A stretch of 64,000 nucleotides of DNA from Vibrio furnissii CIP 102972 (GTDB lineage: Bacteria > Pseudomonadota > Gammaproteobacteria > Enterobacterales > Vibrionaceae). The translations under genes were made by a program, and so were the position numbers. The notes under the pieces were generated by a model. That model saw nothing but the letters and a program-made list of their open reading frames with translations. It was not told the DNA's origin and did no database searches. Below, one piece after another: positions 55,348 through 63,706 of this stretch; position 1 is the first letter of the stretch; each line of letters begins with the position of its first letter. The stretch spans positions 496,001-560,000 of the forward strand of contig NZ_ACZP01000013.1 of assembly GCF_000176175.1 (NCBI RefSeq), written 5' to 3'.

Positions 55348-56385
55348 ATGAAGTTAGCGACGCTGAAAAATCATACCCGTGACGGGCTGCTTGTGGTCGT
55401 CAGCCGTGATTTAACCAAATGCATTGCCGTGCCGGAGATTGCGGAGAATCTGCAGCAAGCGCTGGACAACTGGAGCATGAACGAATCGATGCTCGATGAA
55501 GTGTATCAGGCGCTGAATGAGGGGGAGCTGTATAACGAAATGGAGTTTGACCCGACGCTGTGCGAATCGCCCTTACCACGCGCCTATCAATGGGCCGACG
55601 GTTCTGCGTACGTCAATCACGTGGAGCTGGTGCGTCAAGCGCGCGGTGCTGAAATGCCGCCAAGTTTCTGGACTGATCCGCTGATGTATCAAGGTGGCTC
55701 CGATACCTTCCTCGGCCCGAAAGACGATATCCTGATGGAAAGCGAAGCGTGGGGCATCGATTTTGAAGGTGAGGTGGCGGTGATCACCGACGATGTGCCG
55801 ATGGGCGCAGATGCGGAACACGCGGCGCATGCGATTCGCCTGATCATGCTGGTTAATGATGTGTCTCTGCGCGGCCTGATTCCCGGCGAACTGGCCAAAG
55901 GGTTCGGCTTTTTCCAATCCAAACCGTCGTCGGCGTTTTCGCCAGTGGCTGTTACGCCCGATGAGCTGGGCGAACACTGGGATGGTGGCAAGGTGACGCT
56001 GCCGCTGCTGTCGACCTATAACGGTGTGCCGTTTGGTTGCCCGAATGCCGGCGTGGACATGACGTTTGCATTTCCACAACTCATCGCCCACGCGGCGAAA
56101 ACCCGCCCGTTAGGTGCGGGCGCGATCATTGGTTCGGGCACCGTGTCGAATAAACAGGGCACCGATTTTGGTACTGCGATTGCTGAAGGGGGCGTCGGCT
56201 ATTCCTGCATTGCAGAAGTGCGCATGATCGAAACCATTCGCGATGGTCAGCCAGCAACACCCTTCATGAAGTTTGATGACACCATCAAATTGGAGATGCT
56301 TGATCATCACGGACAAACGATCTTTGGCAGCATTGAACAACGTGTGGTGCAATATTTACCGCCCAAGCAGGTGATTTATGAGTGA
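55348..56385 (+). CDS. fahA: fumarylacetoacetate hydrolase family protein
   Basis: This 345-residue enzyme splits fumarylacetoacetate to fumarate and acetoacetate, the last step of the pathway. The FAH fold shows metal-site acidic residues in DFEGEVAVITDDVP and the LVNDVSLRG block, followed by FFQSKPSSAFSP and GAGAIIGSGTVSNKQGTDFG. It lies 9 bases after hmgA and overlaps maiA by 8 bases. Confidence 0.92.
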   Translation: MKLATLKNHTRDGLLVVVSRDLTKCIAVPEIAENLQQALDNWSMNESMLDEVYQALNEGELYNEMEFDPTLCESPLPRAYQWADGSAYVNHVELVRQARGAEMPPSFWTDPLMYQGGSDTFLGPKDDILMESEAWGIDFEGEVAVITDDVPMGADAEHAAHAIRLIMLVNDVSLRGLIPGELAKGFGFFQSKPSSAFSPVAVTPDELGEHWDGGKVTLPLLSTYNGVPFGCPNAGVDMTFAFPQLIAHAAKTRPLGAGAIIGSGTVSNKQGTDFGTAIAEGGVGYSCIAEVRMIETIRDGQPATPFMKFDDTIKLEMLDHHGQTIFGSIEQRVVQYLPPKQVIYE

Positions 56386-57025
56386 ACGTCAACTCTACGG
56401 CTACTGGCGATCATCGGCAGCGTATCGAGTGCGGATTGCGCTTCATCTCAAAGGGTTGGCATACACACACTGTCCGGTGCATCTGGTGAAAGAGGGCGGC
56501 GAACAGCACAGCGCTGCCTATCATCAATTAAACCCCAGTGAGTTAGTGCCGACCTTGGTTGATGGAAAAGTGACATTGTCACAGTCTTTGGCCATTATCG
56601 AATACTTGGATGATGTGTATCCGCAAATGCCCTTGATCCCAAGAAGTGGGCATAAGAAATATCAAGTGTTGTCGCTGGCGCACGATATTGCGATGGACAT
56701 TCATCCCATCAACAACCTGCGCGTTCTACAGTATCTCAGCAGCGAACTTGCGGTGAACGATGCGCAAAAAGCCGAATGGTATCGCCATTGGGTGCAGGTC
56801 GGGTTTGCTGCATTTGAAGAGAAGCTCAACACGCGCGCTGGGGCATTTTGTGTCGGCGACGAACTGTCGCTGGCGGATGTGTGTTTGGTGCCGCAGGTTT
56901 ATAATGCCGAGCGTTTTGGTGTCGATATGACGCCGTATCCACAAATTGCACGAATCAGTGAGTCCTTGCGTCATATTCCCGGCTTTATCAAAGCCGCGCC
57001 AGAGCGCCAGCCGGATTCTCAGTAG
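56378..57025 (+). CDS. maiA: maleylacetoacetate isomerase (zeta-class GST)
   Basis: This 215-residue glutathione-dependent isomerase turns maleylacetoacetate into fumarylacetoacetate. The N-terminal zeta-class motif is WRSSAAYRVRIAL, with catalytic Ser; the thioredoxin fold continues to SQSLAIIEYLDD and an all-helical C-terminal domain follows. It overlaps fahA by 8 bases and closes the tyrosine degradation operon. No terminator is visible before the next gene. Confidence 0.95.
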   Translation: MSERQLYGYWRSSAAYRVRIALHLKGLAYTHCPVHLVKEGGEQHSAAYHQLNPSELVPTLVDGKVTLSQSLAIIEYLDDVYPQMPLIPRSGHKKYQVLSLAHDIAMDIHPINNLRVLQYLSSELAVNDAQKAEWYRHWVQVGFAAFEEKLNTRAGAFCVGDELSLADVCLVPQVYNAERFGVDMTPYPQIARISESLRHIPGFIKAAPERQPDSQ

Positions 57026-57171
57026 CGGGAAACTTTGTATCATTGGTTAGAAATAACCTTCGCGCTGATAAGGGTTTAGTTGCATTGCAGCACAATGGCT
57101 CCCATAATGTTCGCGTCATGTGTCGCAGGGTCACTACGGCCTTGCTGACACCCAAATATGGGGAATTAAGT

Positions 57172-58086
57172 GTGCTTACTGCCATTAAAACGCTGCACAG
57201 CAAAATGTTTGAATTGGAACAATGGCGCATAGGGATCGTGCATCAAAGCCTCAATGAGGTGCTTACCATGGGCGTTCAGCCGAACAATATGGAGTGGTTT
57301 CCAGTTCAGCACTACGATTTTGTTGCCGACCCGTTCTTATTTACACTCGATCATCAACAGTACCTTGCCTGCGAAGTCTTTGACTATCTGCGCGGTAAGG
57401 GCAAACTCAAATGTTTCGACTTATCCGGAAAAGAATACCCATTTTTTGATGCCATCAATGCCCTCGGTGGACATAAATCGTATCCGTTGGTGATGGAACA
57501 TCAGGGCGATTATTACGCCATTCCGGAAACCAGCGATCGCCGTGAAGTGGCGCTGTATCGGTTTGACCGTGCGACCCAACAATTCGTTTGGCATCAGGCG
57601 TTGCTGTCTGGTGGCGATTATGTGGATACCTCCGTGGTGGAACATCAAGGATATTGGTATCTGTTTACCTCTGGCGCCAGCGATCCATTCACGCAGCATC
57701 TGTTTATTTCCGATGAGTTCGCCGGGCCGTATCAAGAGCACCCATTATCTCCCATTTGTCGTGATGTGTGTGGCGGTCGAAATGGTGGCGCTATCTTAAA
57801 ACATGAAGGCGATCTGTATCGCTTTGGACAAAACTGCGATGGCGGTTATGGCAAAAGCTTATTGGTGATCCGAATCAACACGTTGACGCCGACAGACTAT
57901 TCAGAGTCCTACGTCAATGAACTGCGTCCGGTCGCGCCTTACAGCGATGGAATTCATACCCTTGCTCATGACGGTGACACCATCATCATCGATGCTAAAA
58001 TTCACACCTACTACCTCAAAAACCTGTTGAAGAAGACGATATTTAAAATCATGGAACGATTTGATATTGAACGCCCCTATGATTAA
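57172..58086 (+). CDS. beta-propeller protein resembling the GINT1 N-terminal family
   Basis: The sequence (about 304 residues) shows a recurring blade pattern of roughly 45-60 residues: VADPFLFTLDHQQYLACEV, SYPLVMEHQGDYYAIPE, VDTSVVEHQGYWYLFTS, GGAILKHEGDLYRFGQ and a final DGIHTLAHDGDTIIID. This is the five-bladed fold of GH43-like proteins and of the N-terminal domain named after glucosamine inositolphosphorylceramide transferase 1. A sugar-related role is likely but no catalytic residue is certain. I chose GTG 57172, with GGGGA upstream; an ATG at 57205 is an alternative. It has no signal peptide. It may be read through from maiA. Confidence 0.72.
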   Translation: MLTAIKTLHSKMFELEQWRIGIVHQSLNEVLTMGVQPNNMEWFPVQHYDFVADPFLFTLDHQQYLACEVFDYLRGKGKLKCFDLSGKEYPFFDAINALGGHKSYPLVMEHQGDYYAIPETSDRREVALYRFDRATQQFVWHQALLSGGDYVDTSVVEHQGYWYLFTSGASDPFTQHLFISDEFAGPYQEHPLSPICRDVCGGRNGGAILKHEGDLYRFGQNCDGGYGKSLLVIRINTLTPTDYSESYVNELRPVAPYSDGIHTLAHDGDTIIIDAKIHTYYLKNLLKKTIFKIMERFDIERPYD

Positions 58087-58135
58087 GTGCTATTAAGCGA
58101 TAGCAGACTGAGAAAAGGGAGCGGCAAGCGCACAT

Positions 58136-58705
58136 ATGTCTTTAGAACAATTGATTTCGGATTATGGCTATTTTGCCATTGCGGCCGGGACCTTTTTTGA
58201 AGGGGAAACCATTCTGGTTTTAGGCGGCTTTGCTGCGCATCGGAGCTATTTAGAGCTGCCTTGGGTCATTGTGTGTGCGTTTGCAGGTACCTTGTTTGGC
58301 GATCAACTGTATTACTACATCGGCCGAATCAAGGGCAAACAAGCGTTGGCCAAACGGCCCCATTGGCAACAAAAATCTCAGCGTGTGTTTGAACTGCTGG
58401 ATAAACACCAAATTCTACTGATCTTAGGATTTCGGTTTTTGTACGGTTTGCGCACGGTCACGCCGTTTTTGATTGGGGCAAGTAAAGTGCCACCGCTGCG
58501 TTTTCTGATTTTTAATGTCATTGGCGCGGCTTTCTGGGCGATTACTGTGGGTGTATTGGGCTATCTGTTTGGCAATACGCTGGAAATAGTGATTGGCAAC
58601 ATCAAGCATTATGAGATGCAGGCCTTCGCCGTCATTGCGCTCGTTGGCGTAGTCGCTTGGTTTCTACGTCATCGCAAGAAACGTTCACCATCAGATACTC
58701 AATAA
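58136..58705 (+). CDS. DedA-family membrane protein
   Basis: This 189-residue protein with four to five hydrophobic segments has the DedA pattern: FFEGETILVLGGFAAHRSYL, GDQLYYYIGRIKG, FRFLYGLRTVTPFLIGAS and VGVLGYLFGN. DedA proteins take part in lipid translocation across the membrane, including undecaprenyl phosphate or phosphatidylethanolamine. It lies 49 bases after the propeller gene and is followed by a terminator. Confidence 0.92.
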   Translation: MSLEQLISDYGYFAIAAGTFFEGETILVLGGFAAHRSYLELPWVIVCAFAGTLFGDQLYYYIGRIKGKQALAKRPHWQQKSQRVFELLDKHQILLILGFRFLYGLRTVTPFLIGASKVPPLRFLIFNVIGAAFWAITVGVLGYLFGNTLEIVIGNIKHYEMQAFAVIALVGVVAWFLRHRKKRSPSDTQ

Positions 58706-58712
58706 CATCATG

Positions 58713-58745
58713 ACGCCCTTGGTTTTTCACCCAGGGCGTTTTATT
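58713..58745 (+). terminator. rho-independent terminator after dedA
   Basis: ACGCCCT pairs with AGGGCGT, extended by GG/CC past a mismatch, followed by TTTTATTT. Confidence 0.85.
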
Positions 58746-58778
58746 TAACGGATTAATTTACTTAACGCATTCATTGAT

Positions 58779-59609
58779 TTAGCGCGCTAATGCGGGGTAG
58801 GTAAAGAAAACCAGATGCGTGAGGTTAAAGGCGAAATGGAACAGGACCGCGACCCAGAGTCGGCCACTCCAGTGATACGCCAAACCATATCCCAAACCCG
58901 CCAATGCGGCGAACATGACCAAGAGCAATCCGCCAGCCACATGGGCTAAGCCAAACAGCAGACTTGCACTCAAAATGCCCACGATGGTGCCGCCCACACG
59001 TGTCAATGTTTGCTGAATCACACCGCGAAACAGTGCTTCTTCAACCACACACGTTAGCAACAGGTTGTTGAGCGCAAATAGCCACAACCAACCCGGCAGC
59101 GAAAACTCGGGTTTCAGCGCGCCTAAAAACCAAGCGACCAACAACAACCCGAGCAGTGGCGGTAAAACGCATAGCGTCTTTCGCCATTGAGGGGCCGCTT
59201 GCGTGCTCAGCAGCGCTGGAAATGCCAGCCAAAGCGCAAAGAAGACCAAAGGTTTGTCGATGTTGAGATAGAGCGAAAATGGCATACTCATCGGGCCGGA
59301 AATCACCTTATCGAGAACTTGCGTGTTGCCAAAACCGGGGAGGGCGTGAATCATCAATGCCACGCACCACAGCAGCAATCCGCACCAAGCCAGTGTGTGT
59401 TTATAGCCGGTGAGCTTGGGAATGACAGCGCCTAAGCCTAATCCAAGCAGGCTGATCAATAGCGCGAGAGTGGAGAGCTTATCGCCCAGCCACGCCCCCG
59501 CTAAAGTCACCGCCAATAAAGTCAGCACGGCCGGGCGTTGTTTGCACAGCGCGGCAAGAATCGCGAGGATCAGAGGGATCCAAATCCACAGCGAGCTAGT
59601 GATGTTCAT
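58779..59609 (-). CDS. CPBP-family intramembrane glutamic protease
   Basis: This 276-residue protein has about eight hydrophobic segments. The CPBP/Abi motifs are complete: EEALFR (EExxxR), FGLAHVAGG (FxxxH) and HFAFNLTH (HxxxN). Such proteins are membrane proteases or prenyl-protein endopeptidase relatives; the substrate is unknown. The start at 59609 has GTGGA 7 bases upstream and begins the first hydrophobic segment; the frame extends 20 codons further. It is alone on this strand. Confidence 0.88.
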   Translation of the reverse strand: MNITSSLWIWIPLILAILAALCKQRPAVLTLLAVTLAGAWLGDKLSTLALLISLLGLGLGAVIPKLTGYKHTLAWCGLLLWCVALMIHALPGFGNTQVLDKVISGPMSMPFSLYLNIDKPLVFFALWLAFPALLSTQAAPQWRKTLCVLPPLLGLLLVAWFLGALKPEFSLPGWLWLFALNNLLLTCVVEEALFRGVIQQTLTRVGGTIVGILSASLLFGLAHVAGGLLLVMFAALAGLGYGLAYHWSGRLWVAVLFHFAFNLTHLVFFTYPALAR

Positions 59610-59800
59610 GTTGTTTTCCACAGCGTTTATGGTGCTCATCGCACGAAAGGCGGCGATTCTATGCAACACGGCACAAGAAACAGATTCTACCAGTCAGTAC
59701 AGAGTTCTAATTATTTGAAACAATGTTTTAAATTTCATTTTCCCTTACGGAATATGAGAGTAATATAGATGGCAGAAACGACAAATAAAGGACCATTCTT

Positions 59801-60289
59801 GTGTTTATTGGTAAGACTTCACAACTTGAATTTGCGCAATGTTTATCACCTAAGCTCCTTCCGTTGATTCGCGAAGCGCTGGCTAAATTGGCCGATGCAG
59901 AAAAAGAGGGCACGCCAATGGCAAGCGGCCGTCATGAGCTGGATGGCGAGCGCGCGTTTTTCTTCATCATGAACGACCACACGCAACATCTTGCGCAGCG
60001 TAAATCGGAGTGTCACCGCCGTTACTTAGACGTGCAGATTTTGCTGCAAGGCCGCGAAACCTTTGGTTATAGCCTCACGCCATTTGATGCGTTGGATGAA
60101 GACATGCTCGATGATCGTGACTTGGCATTCAGTGAACAACTGAATGATGAGCTGTTTGTCTCCATTCAAGCGGGCGATTTCATCGTATTTTACCCAGGTC
60201 AACCTCATCGTCCGTTGATTGCGACTGACGAAGAGCCGATGCCTGTACGCAAAATGGTGATTAAGGTCGATAAAGCGCTGTTTGCGTAA
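59801..60289 (+). CDS. YhcH/YjgK/YiaL family protein
   Basis: This 162-residue cupin-like protein belongs to the YhcH/YjgK/YiaL (DUF386, EbgC-related) family: a His/Glu site is visible in CHRRYLDVQILLQGRETF and FIVFYPGQPHRP. Family members act on sugars, perhaps as anomerases in sialic acid or other sugar breakdown. The GTG start has AAAGGA 8 bases upstream. No sugar genes flank it, so the substrate is open. Confidence 0.88.
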   Translation: MFIGKTSQLEFAQCLSPKLLPLIREALAKLADAEKEGTPMASGRHELDGERAFFFIMNDHTQHLAQRKSECHRRYLDVQILLQGRETFGYSLTPFDALDEDMLDDRDLAFSEQLNDELFVSIQAGDFIVFYPGQPHRPLIATDEEPMPVRKMVIKVDKALFA

Positions 60290-60312
60290 TCAGCAACTCA
60301 ATCTCGACTAAT

Positions 60313-60339
60313 ATCAGGTCCTACCCGTTAGGGCCTGAT
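60313..60339 (+). terminator. hairpin after the YhcH-family gene
   Basis: ATCAGGTCCTA pairs with TAGGGCCTGAT (one G-U pair) around CCCGT. The following T content is poor, so efficiency is uncertain. Confidence 0.55.
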
Positions 60340-60473
60340 TCATCAATTAATATCGGAAATCGCAGTGTGATAATGCACAAAAACGTAAATGTGCTAACTG
60401 TTTTTCTTCTTGCCATTTAACGCCTATATATACTTAACCATCTAACTCCGTTCTCTATATGAAGGTTAACTGA

Positions 60474-60998
60474 ATGAATCTGATAAAATTATTCGCATTT
60501 GTGTCGAGTGCTGCGTTACTGGGATGTGCGGACTCCCATTCCTTAAACGTAACGGATGCCAACTCAAATATTAAGTTGACGCCTGATACCGCTGTTTATA
60601 TTTCTCTATCAAAGGATGGTGAATATGGGGATCATTATTATTCAGGTTCAGGTCAAATGGTGAGCCAGATCATTCAGGGAGAGTTAGTCACCAGACTGAA
60701 CAACGTGGTGATTGCACAGAAACCAGAAAGCTATGCGTCTGCGCTACAATTTGCTAGTGAAAGAAAATTTGACTACCTGGTTTATCCAACGATTCTTCAT
60801 TGGGAAGACCGTTCAACGGAATGGTCTGCGAAACCAGACAAAGTCAAAGTCAAAATATCCGTTATCGATGTAAAACAAAAGAGCACAATCAAAGCGGGAA
60901 TCATTGACGGTAAAAGCGGTTTAGCGACGTTTGGTGGTGATAAACCGCAAGATCTATTACCTGAACCAACCAAAGAGTTCTTCTCTGATCTATTGTGA
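60474..60998 (+). CDS. DUF4823 lipoprotein
   Basis: This 174-residue protein has a lipoprotein signal peptide with lipobox LLGC, so Cys18 becomes the lipidated N-terminus. The mature part fits DUF4823, with TAVYISLSKDGEYG, a segment on AQKPESYASAL and the central FDYLVYPTILHWEDRSTEW. It should be anchored to a membrane facing the periplasm; the residues after Cys (Ala-Asp-Ser) do not give a clear Lol-avoidance signal. The function is unknown. A terminator follows. Confidence 0.85.
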   Translation: MNLIKLFAFVSSAALLGCADSHSLNVTDANSNIKLTPDTAVYISLSKDGEYGDHYYSGSGQMVSQIIQGELVTRLNNVVIAQKPESYASALQFASERKFDYLVYPTILHWEDRSTEWSAKPDKVKVKISVIDVKQKSTIKAGIIDGKSGLATFGGDKPQDLLPEPTKEFFSDLL

Positions 60999-61009
60999 AT
61001 CATGAAAAC

Positions 61010-61035
61010 AACGCCCGCATAACGCGGGCGTTTTT
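61010..61035 (+). terminator. rho-independent terminator after the lipoprotein gene
   Basis: AACGCCCGC and GCGGGCGTT form a perfect 9-bp stem with an ATAAC loop and a T-run. It lies between convergent genes and the A-rich 5' flank may let it serve ugpQ too. Confidence 0.88.
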
Positions 61036-61054
61036 GTATTCGATAGTGTGACCG

Positions 61055-61762
61055 TTAAATAAAGCGACTTGGCCAGTCGGAGAAAATGGCATCCACTTGA
61101 TTGAGCAAGGGAAACTTGTCGCCATCGTTGACCGTGTAGCACCAGATTTGATAGCCGTCTTGGCGCAAGGTTTGCACGTGTTTTTCCGTCAACCAGCGGT
61201 AATTTAAGTTGGCACTGAATGCGTTCACTTCTTTGAGGACCGCTTTGTCTTTGGCAGACAATCGCTCGCTGAGCACGCCGAGTTTATAACCCGGGCAGTG
61301 CTGGTGGAGTTCACGAATGATGTCATGACTGAAACTCGACAGCAGAATCTTCTCTTGCGCCAACGGGCTTTGATCCAGTTGCGCTTTGAGTTGCGACGCC
61401 ACTTGCGCCACATCGTGATTGTCGACTTTGACTTCGATGTTCAACCCTAAATCGTTGGCAGCCGCCAGTTCGAGCAGTTCTTGCAGCGTCATGATGGGTT
61501 CGCCGCTGAACTTGGCGTCAAACCAGCCGCCGAAGTCAAATTCGCGCAGTTCTTCCAACGTGTAGGCATCGACGCGGCCTTTGCCATTGCTGCAACGGTT
61601 GATGGTGTGATCGTGACATACGATCAGGACATGATCTTGGGTGGGCTGAACATCGATTTCGACCCACTTGAGTCCCATATCGATCGCAGCCTGTACGCTG
61701 ACTCGGGTATTTTCCGGGAAAGTTCCGGCCACGCCTCGGTGACCCACAATAATCGGAGACAT
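61055..61762 (-). CDS. ugpQ: glycerophosphodiester phosphodiesterase
   Basis: This 235-residue GDPD-family enzyme hydrolyses glycerophosphodiesters to glycerol-3-phosphate and an alcohol. The catalytic set is visible: His-Arg in GHRGVAGTFPENT, the Glu/Asp pair in WVEIDVQPT and His in VCHDHTINR. It lacks a signal peptide, so it acts in the cytoplasm on substrates imported by UgpBAEC. AAGGA lies 6 bases before the ATG. It lies 30 bases after the DeoR regulator gene at the end of the ugp block. Confidence 0.92.
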   Translation of the reverse strand: MSPIIVGHRGVAGTFPENTRVSVQAAIDMGLKWVEIDVQPTQDHVLIVCHDHTINRCSNGKGRVDAYTLEELREFDFGGWFDAKFSGEPIMTLQELLELAAANDLGLNIEVKVDNHDVAQVASQLKAQLDQSPLAQEKILLSSFSHDIIRELHQHCPGYKLGVLSERLSAKDKAVLKEVNAFSANLNYRWLTEKHVQTLRQDGYQIWCYTVNDGDKFPLLNQVDAIFSDWPSRFI

Positions 61763-61792
61763 AACGCTTCCTTAAGCTTTGAGATTGGCGAA

Positions 61793-62551
61793 CTACGCCA
61801 CAACCATATCGACGTGATGATGCTGACACAATTGTGTCATCTCAGGTGTGGCGAGATCGACAAAGAGTCGTTGTATTTCAGACAGTTTACCGCTAACCAC
61901 CGGAGCATAGCGCCCCAATTTGGTTTTGTCTGCAACTAACCAACATTGTTCGCTCTGTTCGATGATGGCGCGAGTCAGATGGGCTTCTTCTGGCGTGAAA
62001 TCGAGCAACTGACCTTTGTCGTTCAAACCGCCCACACCGAAAATACCAATCTTGATGTTGAATTGGCGATAGAAGTGGGTGGTGGCTTCGCCAACCGTAT
62101 CTTCATCCGACGGGCGAACCGCGCCGCCCGCGAGGTGAATCGCCATGTTGGGGTTGCGGCTTAAGGTTAATGCGGCGTTGATGTTGTTGGTGACCACGGT
62201 CAGCCCCGGGTGATCCAGCAGTGCGTGCGCCACATGTTTCGGCGTGGTGCCGATGCCCAGAAAAATACTGCTGCCTTCGGGCAATTGGTCCACCACGCGT
62301 TGCGCGATTTTCTGCTTCGCGGAGAGATTGATCAGCTCCCGATTGGTGAAGGAGAGATTGTCGTTAGCACTGGGGAGCGAAATCCCGCCATGCACGCGGC
62401 GCACCATGCCTTTGTCGCTCAAATCATTCATGTCTTTGCGAATGGTTTGCACCGAAACATCAAAGCGTTCAGACAACAGCGCGCTAGAGAGCACGCCGTG
62501 CGCCTGTTGCAAATACGCCAGAATCTGTTTTTGTCGGGTCGATAAACTCAC
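61793..62551 (-). CDS. DeoR/GlpR-family transcriptional regulator
   Basis: This 252-residue regulator has a DeoR winged helix (LLSERFDVSVQTIRKDM, then RRVHGGISLP) and a sugar-phosphate isomerase-like domain with GIGTTPKHVA and VADKTKLGRYAPV. It resembles GlpR, whose ligand is glycerol-3-phosphate, which suits its place inside the ugp block. The GTG start has AAGGA 5 bases upstream. It lies 8 bases after ugpC, so it is expressed with the transporter it probably regulates. Confidence 0.9.
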   Translation of the reverse strand: MSLSTRQKQILAYLQQAHGVLSSALLSERFDVSVQTIRKDMNDLSDKGMVRRVHGGISLPSANDNLSFTNRELINLSAKQKIAQRVVDQLPEGSSIFLGIGTTPKHVAHALLDHPGLTVVTNNINAALTLSRNPNMAIHLAGGAVRPSDEDTVGEATTHFYRQFNIKIGIFGVGGLNDKGQLLDFTPEEAHLTRAIIEQSEQCWLVADKTKLGRYAPVVSGKLSEIQRLFVDLATPEMTQLCQHHHVDMVVA

Positions 62552-62559
62552 ACGTATCC

Positions 62560-63654
62560 TTACGCAATCGCGCGTTGAGCCAGAGAAACAGGGCAGAGTC
62601 GCTTGCCATGTTCATCAAACAGATGCAGGTTGTCGGGTGTCACCGACAGCGTGAGTGGATCGTGGATCTGCAGCGCCATTTCCGGCGTGACGGCAATGAA
62701 ATCGCGCTCGCTTTCCAAGCCGATGATACGGCCATGCACCAGTTGGTTTGGCCCCAGCGGTTCGACGACGTTGATATCGAGTTCAAAGCACAGCGTGTGT
62801 TCGCTGCAATTGAGCTGCGCGTGCTCAGGACGAATGCCGAGCGTGATCGATTCGGCGTTCAAGCCATCATATTCGGGCAGATAACACTGTTGTCCGGCGA
62901 CATGCAAGCGACCATTTTTCAGCGATGCAGGCAGAAAGTTCATCGCCGGGCTGCCGATAAAGCTGGCCACAAAGGTACTGGCTGGTTGGTGATACACTTC
63001 AGCGGGTGTGCCGACCTGTTCAATCTCACCTTGTTTGAGCACCACAATGCGATCGGCCAGCGTCATCGCTTCAACTTGGTCGTGGGTCACATACACACTG
63101 GTGACGCCCAATTCACGTTGCAGCTTTTTAATCTCCAAACGCATGTGCGCGCGCAGCGCGGCATCGAGGTTAGAGAGCGGTTCATCGAACAGAAACAGCT
63201 GCGGATCGCGCACAATCGCACGGCCCATCGCCACACGCTGGCGTTGACCGCCAGAGAGTTTCGACGGTTTGCGATCGAGGTATTCATCAATCTTGAGCGT
63301 TTTGGCGACTTTGCGAATTTTCTCATCGATGGTGTTTTTATCCACACCTCGATTTTTCAGCCCGTACGCCAAGTTATCGTACACGCTCATGTGCGGGTAG
63401 AGCGCGTAGTTCTGAAACACCATGGCGATGTCGCGCTTGGCGGGTTTCTCGTTATCAACACGGCGGCCGCCCAAATGAATTTCGCCGCTGCTGATCGACT
63501 CCAGCCCGGCAATGGAGCGCAGAATGGATGACTTGCCACAGCCAGATGGGCCAACCAGCACAATAAATTCACCTTGCTGAATCGACAAGTCGACCCCTTT
63601 GACTGCGCGGTGGCCGTTTTCGTAGGTTTTCACCAGTTGTTTGATATCGAGCAT
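62560..63654 (-). CDS. ugpC: glycerol-3-phosphate ABC transporter ATP-binding protein
   Basis: This 364-residue MalK-type ATPase has Walker A GPSGCGKSS, signature LSGGQRQRV, Walker B LFLFDEPLSNLDAALR and a C-terminal TOBE regulatory domain from about residue 240. It powers import of glycerol-3-phosphate and its diesters. The ATG at 63654 starts the conserved N-terminus with AGGA upstream; the frame extends into the ugpE end without use. The neighbours ugpE and ugpQ identify it as UgpC rather than MalK. Confidence 0.92.
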   Translation of the reverse strand: MLDIKQLVKTYENGHRAVKGVDLSIQQGEFIVLVGPSGCGKSSILRSIAGLESISSGEIHLGGRRVDNEKPAKRDIAMVFQNYALYPHMSVYDNLAYGLKNRGVDKNTIDEKIRKVAKTLKIDEYLDRKPSKLSGGQRQRVAMGRAIVRDPQLFLFDEPLSNLDAALRAHMRLEIKKLQRELGVTSVYVTHDQVEAMTLADRIVVLKQGEIEQVGTPAEVYHQPASTFVASFIGSPAMNFLPASLKNGRLHVAGQQCYLPEYDGLNAESITLGIRPEHAQLNCSEHTLCFELDINVVEPLGPNQLVHGRIIGLESERDFIAVTPEMALQIHDPLTLSVTPDNLHLFDEHGKRLCPVSLAQRAIA

Positions 63655-63706
63655 CACGTTGTCCTGCTCCTTGCGCGCTGCGCTGTGTACTAAATGCATC
63701 ACGGAA

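Noticed and set aside
62575..63531. 318-codon plus-strand open frame antisense to ugpC
   Set aside because: It mirrors the strongly conserved UgpC frame, has biased, low-complexity translation with no recognisable domain and no ribosome site.
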